Below are positions 56,058-63,887 of a stretch of 64,000 nt of DNA, in pieces. The stretch is from the NCBI RefSeq assembly GCF_002699985.1, contig NZ_LKBT01000005.1, positions 85,339 to 149,338 of the forward strand, in the 5' to 3' direction. Under the pieces are notes generated by a model. That model searched no databases and was not told the origin of the DNA. It worked only from the letters and a program-made list of their open reading frames with translations. This stretch comes from Pseudomonas sp. ICMP 561 (lineage in GTDB: Bacteria; Pseudomonadota; Gammaproteobacteria; Pseudomonadales; Pseudomonadaceae). Numbering within the stretch: the stretch's first letter is position 1; each line of letters begins with the position of its first letter. Both the position numbers and the translations under genes were made by a program.

Positions 56058-56308
56058 TAGGGGGGTGTGGCAAGGCCTATCCCTGTGATGGGCATTGCCT
56101 TGGCTAAAGCCGCTCATCAATTATCAAATGACGGCCTGAGTTAGAGTGTTTTTCTGTAGGTCTGAGTTTGATCGCGGCGGTGTCAGGTCTGTCGATAATT
56201 TTACGCTGATTGGCCTCGATTTCCCCGACGCTTTGCTGCTCAAGTTTTAACACTCGAATGTTCCTTTTTTCAACGTTTTCAGCAGTGATCGCTGAAAGGT
56301 TCTATAAA
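56058..56308. other. Spacer with decayed REP fragments
   Basis: Fragments such as TTGGCTAAAGCCGCTCA and CTGTAGGTCTG near 56102-56164 look like REP remnants. No copy of the shared palindrome is visible; the promoter of the lipoprotein at 56309 is not evident. Confidence 0.4.
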
Positions 56309-57277
56309 ATGAAAAATCAAATTTACATATTGGCTTTTTTAATAAATGTTCTGGCGGGATGCTCTACCCTTGGTACGGACGGTCTAAATCAGGAGCGCAC
56401 TAGCCCCGTCCAGCGGTTTGAGAAACTAAAGGCTGGGTCGTCATCAATAAAGGTAGATTTGAGCGATGGTCCGGGGCTCGCGAGATGGTTTAATAGCGAA
56501 TATAACGATTCGGATGTTTCCTGCACTCAGCCTGTCACCGGGCAAGCGCGAGGGCACTATTTTTGTAGCGGTGTACTCTTGAGAGCGGTGGATAATGGTA
56601 GCTTCAATCCATGGGAACCCAGCCCCGCCGCGTTAACCTTAAAGGGGCTTTCATTTTCCTGGATCAGGCATGATGTGGGGATTAACAATCTCTATCATCC
56701 TGCTGGTTTTATAGTGTTGAGCCCTGAAGCCTCGATGTACAGCTATGTGCCCGGGATTGTAGCGGTGGACGAGGCGATATGCGTATACCCCTTTGACGCG
56801 TGGACCACCCGAACAATGGATCGAAGTCATGGCGGATGTGATTTTGAAGGCACCGGGCTGACCGGTCTACATGGCTCGTGGGGGAGCTGTGAGAATAAGC
56901 TTGGATATTCTACTGTTGCTCAGTGGAATACCCATTTCAGTTCAGAGGGACAGGTCAACTACAGACAGTGTTCGTGGGGGGCCGATAATCCTCAAGGTTG
57001 GCGAAATATGATTGAGTCCCGCAGAAATTTCAGCGACGAGCAGTCATGGAATGAAGTCCTGGAACGCGTGACAGTTCAATCGAGCCCTTACCTACGTAGC
57101 TGGGTAACGGCATTTTTCTATGACGTTCGAAAGTCCGGAGGTCTGGCGAACGCCAGGATTTTTCAGCAGAAGATGGCGAATACCGGCAAACGCGTACCCA
57201 TACTTCGGCTGGATTTCACCGCGGCAGCAACCAGCCGATTTCAATATGTCGTTTCTGATCAGGTCACTTATCCGTGA
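56309..57277 (+). CDS. Halovibrin-like lipoprotein
   Basis: Encodes 322 residues from ATG 56309 (MKNQIYILAFLINVLAGC), which places a lipobox LAGC with Cys18 at a normal distance; the longer upstream reading lacks a ribosome site. After a short linker, residues about 60-322 follow the halovibrin-like pattern: NSEYNDSDVSC, YFCSGVLLRAV, SFNPWEPSPAAL and LSFSWIRHDVG. It is the fourth such domain in the window. The C-terminal tail GKRVPILRLDFTAAA matches the tails of the other three (VPVIRVDV, VPVIRLDF, VPILKLSF). Confidence 0.75.
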   Translation: MKNQIYILAFLINVLAGCSTLGTDGLNQERTSPVQRFEKLKAGSSSIKVDLSDGPGLARWFNSEYNDSDVSCTQPVTGQARGHYFCSGVLLRAVDNGSFNPWEPSPAALTLKGLSFSWIRHDVGINNLYHPAGFIVLSPEASMYSYVPGIVAVDEAICVYPFDAWTTRTMDRSHGGCDFEGTGLTGLHGSWGSCENKLGYSTVAQWNTHFSSEGQVNYRQCSWGADNPQGWRNMIESRRNFSDEQSWNEVLERVTVQSSPYLRSWVTAFFYDVRKSGGLANARIFQQKMANTGKRVPILRLDFTAAATSRFQYVVSDQVTYP

Positions 57278-57349
57278 GTGAATGCGCATTAATAGCCTGA
57301 ATACTAAGGTTTCGCTATTAAAAAATAATGAAGCTTCTAATACGTATGA

Positions 57350-57371
57350 CCACTGTTATTTCTGACAGTGG
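57350..57371. promoter_or_regulatory. Shared palindromic element, copy 3
   Basis: CCACTGTTAT, then TTCTGACAGTGG, with symmetry extending one to two bases outward (GAC...GTC), 168 bp before ATG 57540. One base differs from copy 1 in the left arm and one at the centre. Confidence 0.7.
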
Positions 57372-57539
57372 TCAATGATTCGCTATTGATAAATAATGTC
57401 CTTTAGGCAGTCGAAAAATAGTTTTATCGTCGGTCGTTCTATATTTGCGGTACTGCTTTATTGTGCGGTAAACATGTGTCCTGCCTGGGGTTCATTCCAA
57501 TTCTGATAGTGAAGTTTTACTGATGAGAAGGTGATTCTA

Positions 57540-58970
57540 ATGAACGCAAACTATCCACAACCCACTGTCGTTGAAGCCCCAGGTGGCGTACTCGACCCTC
57601 AAGACGCAGTGAACGGTGCGACTGTGCGCGTGACGTATGCCATGCAGGACACCGATATCATCGGCCTGGCGTGGGACAACCGTGATGATCTGGTGCCCCA
57701 GCAAAATGGCAACTCAAGCGGTACCGTTGATTTCATCGTCCCGGCCTCCGCAGTAAATGCCGCCATTGGCCGCACCATCCCGGTTATTTATGCAGTGGCG
57801 CGCAATGGCGCTCCTGGTTTATCGATCATTCTCGACCTGACGGTGACGGCGGATAGCGCAGAAGTTAAACCTCGCATATTGAAAGTGACAGGCGCCAGTG
57901 GCGATGTCGAGGACGGAGGGGTAACCCCCGACAACGTATTGACAATATCCGGAACCGCGGGCGTTGGCCTGACGCTGGATGTATTTGATGGCGCTTATCC
58001 CGTTGAAACAGTTGTCGTGGAAAGTGACGGGAGCTGGAAGTTGGCATTATCTGGGCTTACGGAAGCTGAGCATCGGATTACTGCGAAGAATGCAGGTGGA
58101 GTACTGGTATCGGATCCGAGGATCTTTATCGTTAGCGCAGGGGCGGCACTGCCGAATATTGAATCAGTCGTCGATTCACTCGGTGCGCCAATCGCTCCTG
58201 ATGGCATCACGTTCGATCCTCGCATCACTTTGTCAGGAGCCGCCGAGCCTGGGGCAGTCATTGAGGTGGAAAGTGAGGGCGCGTCTTGGGGCACAGCGCC
58301 CGCAATCAGTGGCCTTTGGAACAAGACGCTGAATTTACACGCGGGAAGGCATGTATTCGTCGCGAAGGACCTGGCCAGTCAGGCCGTTTCCTATCCCTGG
58401 ACAATTAGTTACGTAGTCGAGAGTCTTATAATCGATACATCACCCGCCATCCTGAACGGGTTGCTGTATCACGCCTGGACGGCACCTCCTTTCCCGCCTG
58501 CAGGCACGTATACGGACAGGCCAGCCAGCGGTGGGAGGCCACCGTATCGCTACACCTCTAGCGACACCGCTATCGCCACGGTGGATGAAAGTGGGCGCGT
58601 AGTTTCAGCTGGTAATGGGCTTACCACCATTGTTGTCGCCGATAGTGTGGGGAGTACCGCAAGCTTCACAGTCATAGTGTCGAATGTGTACCAGTTTTTT
58701 GGTTCTGGACTTCGCACCAATCACACCTCGGCGTCTTGGGCTGTCAGGGATTTAGGTGGCTACCTGCCCTCAATGGCGGAGTGGCGTCTATTTTATGCCG
58801 CGTATGGAAGTGAAGCCGGACAGTTAACACCGCTTAATTGCTGGTCTAGAGATCAGGCACCCGGGCCGAACCTGACTAACTGTTGGGCCTTTGTACCTTC
58901 GACGGGTCAGGAGCAATTGATACCTTGGGAGTCACCGGGGGATGCCTTTGGTATACGAGCGATACTTTAG
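57540..58970 (+). CDS. Ig-like, Big-like and invasin-type C-type-lectin-like protein
   Basis: Encodes 476 residues from ATG 57540, with the same leader and ribosome site as the gene at 54999. Its first ~200 residues (Ig-like then Big-like) are closely similar to that gene. Residues about 210-300 are another Ig-like unit, and about 305-385 look like a Big2-type domain (SSDTAIATVDESGRVVSAG). The last ~90 residues (VYQFFGSGL to FGIRAIL, with LGGYLPSMAEWRLFYAAYGS and two Cys) resemble the C-type-lectin-like tip of intimin/invasin proteins. The lectin identification is by pattern only. No signal peptide or barrel. Confidence 0.68.
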   Translation: MNANYPQPTVVEAPGGVLDPQDAVNGATVRVTYAMQDTDIIGLAWDNRDDLVPQQNGNSSGTVDFIVPASAVNAAIGRTIPVIYAVARNGAPGLSIILDLTVTADSAEVKPRILKVTGASGDVEDGGVTPDNVLTISGTAGVGLTLDVFDGAYPVETVVVESDGSWKLALSGLTEAEHRITAKNAGGVLVSDPRIFIVSAGAALPNIESVVDSLGAPIAPDGITFDPRITLSGAAEPGAVIEVESEGASWGTAPAISGLWNKTLNLHAGRHVFVAKDLASQAVSYPWTISYVVESLIIDTSPAILNGLLYHAWTAPPFPPAGTYTDRPASGGRPPYRYTSSDTAIATVDESGRVVSAGNGLTTIVVADSVGSTASFTVIVSNVYQFFGSGLRTNHTSASWAVRDLGGYLPSMAEWRLFYAAYGSEAGQLTPLNCWSRDQAPGPNLTNCWAFVPSTGQEQLIPWESPGDAFGIRAIL

Positions 58971-59438
58971 CTCCAGTTGATGTCTGAAGGTCGTTCGATA
59001 GTAAGCCTCCTTCGACTGAGTTGTTAGTCAGTATTTTTCAATACGTTTTGTCTCTGTTGTACTGTCTTGCGCTTCGCAGGAGACATGCCTGACTGTACTT
59101 GCAGATTTCGCTATTTCAAATGCTGCTTAAGCTTCTAATGAGTATCAATACTGCTACTTCTGACAGTTGCCAGTGGTGCGCAAGGGGTCAATACTTTTCC
59201 TGAGGCGATAAGAAAGCATATTCAATCCTGCGTTGTTGGTGGCGCCACAGTCGTGCTCCGCGCTATTGCGCAGTAGTGCAGTGAAAAAAATCAGATCGAA
59301 TTTGATCTCGAAGAAAGCGTGCTCGCGCTAACTGTTGTTCGTACGCGCTACTTTCATGAACGAATTCGCTTCTGCAGAAGTGCTTTCTGACGTTGCGTTG
59401 AACTGGTTTCGTTATTCATACCAAAAAGGTGAATCAAA
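58971..59438. other. Spacer carrying palindrome copy 4
   Basis: 468 bp. It holds the shared palindrome at 59148-59169 and GCTATTGCGCAGTA at 59262-59275, similar to motifs at 57457 and 61912. No gene is seen. Confidence 0.5.
59148..59169. promoter_or_regulatory. Shared palindromic element, copy 4 (degenerate)
   Basis: ATACTGCTAC, then TTCTGACAGTTG. The right half is well conserved and the left half is weaker. It is preceded by AAGCTTCTAATGAGTAT, also seen in front of copy 3. It lies 269 bp before ATG 59439. Confidence 0.5.
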
Positions 59439-60203
59439 ATGGATATAAAGGCTGCAGAAGTGCGACCTGTCATCTCGAGAGTGGCGGGCGCCAATGGCGA
59501 TGTCGAGAACGGAGACGTAACCCCAGACAACTTATTGACATTTTTCGGAACGGCAGGTCCGGGAGTTGAGTTGGATATATTGGACGACTCTTATCCTGTT
59601 GAAACCGTGCGGACGCTAAGTGATGGGAGCTGGACATTGTTGCTATCGGGATTGACGGAGACGAAGCATTTTATTAAAGCGGCTAACGTTGGCGGGCAGC
59701 TGGAATCTGAGGTTTTTGAGTTTACGGTTGGCGGAAGCTCAACACAGCTTGTCGAGAATTTTGAAGAGGAACCACGTGGTCCTTTGGAGCCTGGGCAACC
59801 GCACACCTGCCGCTCCGGGCTGATTTTAACGCCGACAGGGGATTTTGGTGTGTACTTCGGGAAAAGTGATGCAGATATAAATCCTCTTAAAGGACGTATA
59901 GATGTAACTATTCATAGCCCTTCGGGTACTCAGCCAAAGGTGATTATGAGGCTGCCGTCAGCTGCTAGCCGAGTGGATTTTGACTGGGCGTATCAGTTCG
60001 CGTCGTCGACGCAGGCCAAAGTCACTTATTCAGATGGTAGTGGGGGCGTCGTTGGAGTGCAGACGCTACCAATGCCAGGGGGGAGTTTTACAGTGCAGAA
60101 GGCAACATTTACCGCGCCTTCGGGGCCAGCGATTGTGTCACTGGAGGTAGATCCGCCAGTACCCTCGAGCATTCACATTGGGAAAATAACCTGGTATCTA
60201 TAA
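59439..60203 (+). CDS. Big-like plus jelly-roll protein
   Basis: Encodes 254 residues from ATG 59439 with AAGGTGA upstream. A Big-like domain (about 7-100: VAGANGDVENGDVTPDN, LTETKHFIKAANVGG) is joined to a jelly-roll-like module (about 105-254). That module starts at VENFEEEPRGPL and ends HIGKITWYL. It is the intact relative of the truncated gene at 53908: the region SLEVDPPVPSSIHIG covers the position of the TAG there. Isolated between the spacer with copy 4 and the opposite-strand BRO gene. Confidence 0.72.
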   Translation: MDIKAAEVRPVISRVAGANGDVENGDVTPDNLLTFFGTAGPGVELDILDDSYPVETVRTLSDGSWTLLLSGLTETKHFIKAANVGGQLESEVFEFTVGGSSTQLVENFEEEPRGPLEPGQPHTCRSGLILTPTGDFGVYFGKSDADINPLKGRIDVTIHSPSGTQPKVIMRLPSAASRVDFDWAYQFASSTQAKVTYSDGSGGVVGVQTLPMPGGSFTVQKATFTAPSGPAIVSLEVDPPVPSSIHIGKITWYL

Positions 60204-60271
60204 AAACACGTCCGTAATCCAGCTTTAGCGGAGTTTGCATGCGCAAACTCCGCTTTTCTATTTCGGCCCCC

Positions 60272-60784
60272 TTAAAGTATCCGCTGCAACCCTTTCCTCA
60301 ACCACCCACCAACACTTGCACCCCCCACCTCATCCCGCCTGGGCAACAAACACGGCATATCCCGCAACCGTATCCACGGTTCATCCTGCCAATGCATAAC
60401 ATTGAGCTCCCCCGTCTGCCACTCCAAAACACCCGGCGTCGGGCTGTTGTGATCTTCCACGTCCGTGCTGTAGCGCAATCTTGGCAGCACGCTGTAGGTC
60501 AGCCATTTGCGCAGGGGCAGGTTGGCGGGGTTGGGGTGGTAGACGAGCAGGGCGTAGACGGCGGATTCGCTGACCATCAGGGTTTCTTTCGCTTGGCCGT
60601 AATAGCTCATCAGCACGTTGCGGCGTTGGTCGGGGGCGAGTTTGCGGGTGAAGCGTTCTTCAAGGAACAGGCCCATCATGCGACCCAGATCCCGGGCGCA
60701 AAACCACGCCTGACGGTCGATGAGCAGGGCGTGCAGTTGGTATTTATGGCGGTTGAACACCATGGGTTCGAAAGGCTGTTCCAT
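60272..60784 (-). CDS. BRO-N domain protein (antirepressor-like)
   Basis: Encodes 170 residues. The N-terminal half has the Bro-N pattern: WFCARDLGRMMGL, VMSESAVYALLVYHPNPA-like stretch (read as MVSESAVYALLVYHP) and LRKWLTYSVLPRLR. BRO-N domains occur in phage and baculovirus DNA-binding proteins and in phage antirepressors. No second domain (ANT or KilA-C) is visible. It stands alone, opposite in direction to its neighbours; a remnant of mobile DNA or a regulator of the island are both possible. The ribosome site is weak. Confidence 0.75.
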   Translation of the reverse strand: MEQPFEPMVFNRHKYQLHALLIDRQAWFCARDLGRMMGLFLEERFTRKLAPDQRRNVLMSYYGQAKETLMVSESAVYALLVYHPNPANLPLRKWLTYSVLPRLRYSTDVEDHNSPTPGVLEWQTGELNVMHWQDEPWIRLRDMPCLLPRRDEVGGASVGGWLRKGLQRIL

Positions 60785-61370
60785 TGCGGTCTGTCCGTAT
60801 TGGCTTTATTGAGGGACCAAAGGCGTCGGGAGCTAAGAACACCATCAAGAAGTGCCGGCATATTCCCCCGAAGGGTCTTGTATTAGCCGACTCCCGACAT
60901 AACAGACATGCGAAGGCATTATGCGCCCGCGATAAACGAATTTATCGCGGGCACAAAAAAACCGCTTCCTGTCGTGGCGGGTAACGCTTGATAGAGTTCT
61001 TAGGCTCAGGGCGCGCATGATTGGGCAGACGGTTTTCATCGTAAATGCTGGCACGTGTGTGCGGATGTGACCGGGGTGAAGTCGGGTTGGCCAGCGGTGT
61101 CGGCATTAGCCTGGAAGGTGATGTTTCTAGCGATGAGGTGTTGCAGCTATTCCGGCCTCTTTCCGGCTGAAGCCGGTCTCACGAGGTGTCATCGAAGGCT
61201 TGCGATAACATAAGATAACGCTTTGTTCACGGCTAATCGCCGATAAATCTAACCATATCGTATCTGTGAGTCGCGAAGTAGCGTTCCATTGGCGATACTT
61301 CCTATCAATATTCGCGCTGACATAATGCAGTTGTCAGGAAGGCTGACATAAGAAAAATGCAAGGTGCACA
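60785..61370. other. Spacer with hairpin and half REP
   Basis: 586 bp. It contains a perfect 12-bp stem with a 4-nt loop at 60925-60952 (arms GCCCGCGATAAA and TTTATCGCGGGC) and half a REP near 61149-61183. It also holds the TGTCAG...CTGACA pair at 61332-61348 before the gene at 61371. No gene is supported. Confidence 0.5.
61332..61348. promoter_or_regulatory. Possible variant of the shared palindrome
   Basis: TGTCAG at 61332-61337 and CTGACA at 61343-61348, 22 bp before ATG 61371. The half-sites TGTCA/TGACA match the shared element but are 7 rather than 4 bases apart. It may be unrelated. Confidence 0.25.
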
Positions 61371-61718
61371 ATGGACATTCACTCCCAACCGATTTCCATT
61401 TCTACAGCGCTTGAGATCACCCGTGTTGTTGACGACAGGTGCAACTCCCTCGAAAACCCCGGCAAGGCGACTCACCCCAATCTGGTTGTGTTTGGGCGAG
61501 GGCCGACCAACGCCAAAATGTTTTTTCTGGACGACGGCGTACTGCAGGAGACTACCGAGATTACTTCTGGAGGCGCGTGGCTGATAAGGCTTGCTGCCGA
61601 AACGGGCAGTCATTGCTTTAGTGTGTGCACCAGCAGTGGAGCGGTATCTCCTTCCTGGGATATCACCGTCGTAGCGTCGACCCCGAAGTATTACGGGATC
61701 ATGTGGGACCGGGTTTAG
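61371..61718 (+). CDS. Single Ig-like domain protein
   Basis: Encodes 115 residues from ATG 61371 (AAGGTG upstream). The sequence TRVVDDRCNSL, VVFGRGPTNAKMFFLDDG and TSGGAWLIRLAAE fits one Big-like domain of the same series as 59439 and 61964. The last codons and the TAG are written in REP-like sequence (GGGACCGGGTTTAGCCGGGA), so the gene may have been cut by REP insertion and lost a C-terminal module. Function unknown. Confidence 0.65.
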   Translation: MDIHSQPISISTALEITRVVDDRCNSLENPGKATHPNLVVFGRGPTNAKMFFLDDGVLQETTEITSGGAWLIRLAAETGSHCFSVCTSSGAVSPSWDITVVASTPKYYGIMWDRV

Positions 61719-61795
61719 CCGGGAAGTGATGTTCCTGACTGCAAATATTCAGAGTTGCATCGGCCCTCTTCGTGAATAAATTCACTCCTACAGGG
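61705..61795. repeat. REP-derived sequence overlapping the gene end
   Basis: The left part GTGGGACCGGGTTTAGCCGG resembles the GTAGGACCGGCTTTAGCCGG family; the right part GAATAAATTCACTCCTACAG resembles the arm of the repeat at 54855. A composite or decayed element. Confidence 0.5.
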
Positions 61796-61846
61796 GGACG
61801 CAGTTGCCGGAATAGAAGTGCAGCCCTTAATTGCCGATCGGTTTAA

Positions 61847-61868
61847 ACACTGTCATTTCTGTCAGGTG
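61847..61868. promoter_or_regulatory. Shared palindromic element, copy 5
   Basis: ACACTGTCAT, then TTCTGTCAGGTG: the left arm is nearly identical to copy 1, the right arm decayed. It lies 95 bp before ATG 61964. TTTACTGCGCGGTA follows at 61912. Confidence 0.6.
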
Positions 61869-61963
61869 TGTCGGTTGAATGATCTCGGTACTGTCTGGGG
61901 CATGAAGTTTATTTACTGCGCGGTAGCTACATTCAATGGCTGCATCGATTAAAGGTAAGTGCC

Positions 61964-62956
61964 ATGCATACCCATGAGACTTCTGCGGTGCCAGCCATTA
62001 CCGGCGTTGTGGACAGTGAAGATCATCCCATTCCCAATAACGGAACGACCGAAGATACGGTGCTGACCCTTTTGGGGGTGGGTACGGTCAATATCGGAGT
62101 CATCATTGCTGACAACGACACCCCTATCGCGCTGGCTCTGGTAAATGAAAACGGCGAGTGGATGAAGTCAGTGGCGGCGCAGGAAGGCAGGCACAGTTAC
62201 ACCGTTCGTTTCTCCGACGATGCCTGGGTGGTGACGGTGGTCATGGCTGCGCAGGCCCCGACTATCATCAGCGTGCGCGATTCTCAGGGCGAGGTTGTCG
62301 ATGGCGGCAGCACCTTTGATCAGCGTGTGACCCTCGAAGGTACTGCGGCCGCTGATCAATGGGTGGAGATTCTGGACAGGGCAGAAATCATTGCCAGCGT
62401 ACTGGCGACGGGAGGGCGATGGGCGGTTGACCTGCCATTGCTGGCGTTTAAAGGCTATAGCCTCAAGGCGCGAGGTCTGTACGGCAGCATCCCGGAATCA
62501 GACGTAAGAGCTTTTAATGTTATTTATCGGGGGGAGGATTTTGAAACCGGCGCACTGGGTGCCATTCCCGCGAATATTGCACTGGAATTCCCCGCGATGT
62601 TCGTCACACCCAACAAAGACGCCAGCTTGATAGACGATTCCGTTGCAGCGCCTTTTGTGACGGGGAAGGCTATCTCCATTGCTGAGGACAGCGTGGTACG
62701 TTTTGATTTGAAATCACCGGTCAACAAAATCACCTTCGGTGCTTTTGCCATGGCGGATGGTTTTGGCGTCGAACCTCCTTACCTGTCATGTTTCGATGAA
62801 AGCCAGGCACTGATATTCGAACGTAAGCTGTATTTCGGAGAGGATTATGCCGTCTGGGATGAGGTTGTCAGTCCCGATCGCAGGATTACATCGCTGGTGC
62901 TTACGGTGCATGTGAGAACAACCGCGTTCCATGTGGATAACTTCAGTTTCTTCTGA
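61964..62956 (+). CDS. Two Big-like domains plus jelly-roll protein
   Basis: Encodes 330 residues from ATG 61964 with AAAGGTAAG upstream. Two Big-like domains (about 8-95 and 97-185: VDSEDHPIPNNGTTEDTVLT and ISVRDSQGEVVDGG) are followed by a jelly-roll-like module. It starts GEDFETGALGAIP and ends FHVDNFSFF, the closest match to the tail lost from 53908. No signal peptide. It is the last gene of the island, 75 bp before rlmJ. Confidence 0.72.
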   Translation: MHTHETSAVPAITGVVDSEDHPIPNNGTTEDTVLTLLGVGTVNIGVIIADNDTPIALALVNENGEWMKSVAAQEGRHSYTVRFSDDAWVVTVVMAAQAPTIISVRDSQGEVVDGGSTFDQRVTLEGTAAADQWVEILDRAEIIASVLATGGRWAVDLPLLAFKGYSLKARGLYGSIPESDVRAFNVIYRGEDFETGALGAIPANIALEFPAMFVTPNKDASLIDDSVAAPFVTGKAISIAEDSVVRFDLKSPVNKITFGAFAMADGFGVEPPYLSCFDESQALIFERKLYFGEDYAVWDEVVSPDRRITSLVLTVHVRTTAFHVDNFSFF

Positions 62957-63031
62957 TTGTTCCATCCGAAGCGTTTGACCTGATCTGTACCACTGGCTTT
63001 TGCTAAACTGCGCAGCCTTCGAGGAGCTGCC

Positions 63032-63868
63032 ATGAATTACCGCCACGCCTTCCATGCCGGCAACCACGCCGATGTGCTCAAACACCTGATCATGACTCGC
63101 TTGTTTGCCCTGATGGCGCGCAAGGAGCAGCCGTTCGCCTATATCGACAGCCACGCCGGGCTGGGGCTTTATGACCTCAAGGGCGATCAGGCCAGCCGCA
63201 CCGGCGAATACCTGGAAGGCATTGCACGCCTGTGGGATGCGCCGGACTTGCCTGCGTTGGCGGCCGATTACGTGCAACTGCTGCACGACATGAACCCCAA
63301 CGGCGAGCTGCGTTATTACCCTGGCTCCCCGGAAATCGCCCGCCGCTCGACCCGAGCCAACGACCGTGTGCTGCTCAACGAGAAGCATCCGGAAGACGGG
63401 CGTTTGCTGAAAGAGAACATGAAGGGTGATCGTCGTGTGGCGGTGCATCTGGGCGAAGGTTGGCATGTGCCGCGTGCGTTGTTGCCGGTCGCCGAGAAAC
63501 GGGCGGTGCTGCTGATCGATCCGCCTTTCGAACAGCTCGATGAAATGAAGCGCTGCGCTGTGGCCTTGAAGGAAACCATCGGCCGTATGCGCCAGACGGT
63601 GGCGGCCATCTGGTATCCGATCAAGGATCAGCGTCTGCTCAAGCGCTTTTATCAGGATCTCGCGGAGACCGGTGCGCCGAAGTTGTTGCGCGTCGAGTTG
63701 TACGTCCACCCGCTGGACACCCCCGCCAGCCTCAACGGCTCAGGCCTGGCCATCGCCAACCCGCCTTGGGGTCTGGAAGAAGAACTGCGCGAGTTGCTGC
63801 CGTACCTGGCGCAAAAGCTGGGGCAGACCAAGGGTGACTGGAAAATGGATTGGTTGATTGCGGAGTGA
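63032..63868 (+). CDS. rlmJ: 23S rRNA (adenine-2030-N6)-methyltransferase RlmJ
   Basis: Encodes 278 residues from ATG 63032, preceded by GAGGAG. It begins MNYRHAFHAGNHADVLKHL, the strongly conserved RlmJ N terminus with its active-site His/Asn region, and holds the SAM-binding motif FAYIDSHAGLGLYDL and the N6-methyltransferase motif IDPPFEQ near residue 163. It methylates A2030 of 23S rRNA. A house-keeping gene that marks the right end of the accessory island. Confidence 0.96.
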   Translation: MNYRHAFHAGNHADVLKHLIMTRLFALMARKEQPFAYIDSHAGLGLYDLKGDQASRTGEYLEGIARLWDAPDLPALAADYVQLLHDMNPNGELRYYPGSPEIARRSTRANDRVLLNEKHPEDGRLLKENMKGDRRVAVHLGEGWHVPRALLPVAEKRAVLLIDPPFEQLDEMKRCAVALKETIGRMRQTVAAIWYPIKDQRLLKRFYQDLAETGAPKLLRVELYVHPLDTPASLNGSGLAIANPPWGLEEELRELLPYLAQKLGQTKGDWKMDWLIAE

Positions 63869-63887
63869 TCGGGCATCTGAGTGGTGC

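Noticed and set aside
60925..60952. 12-bp stem as a Rho-independent terminator
   Set aside because: The A-run follows on the plus strand, so T's precede rather than follow the stem on the minus strand; wrong for termination.
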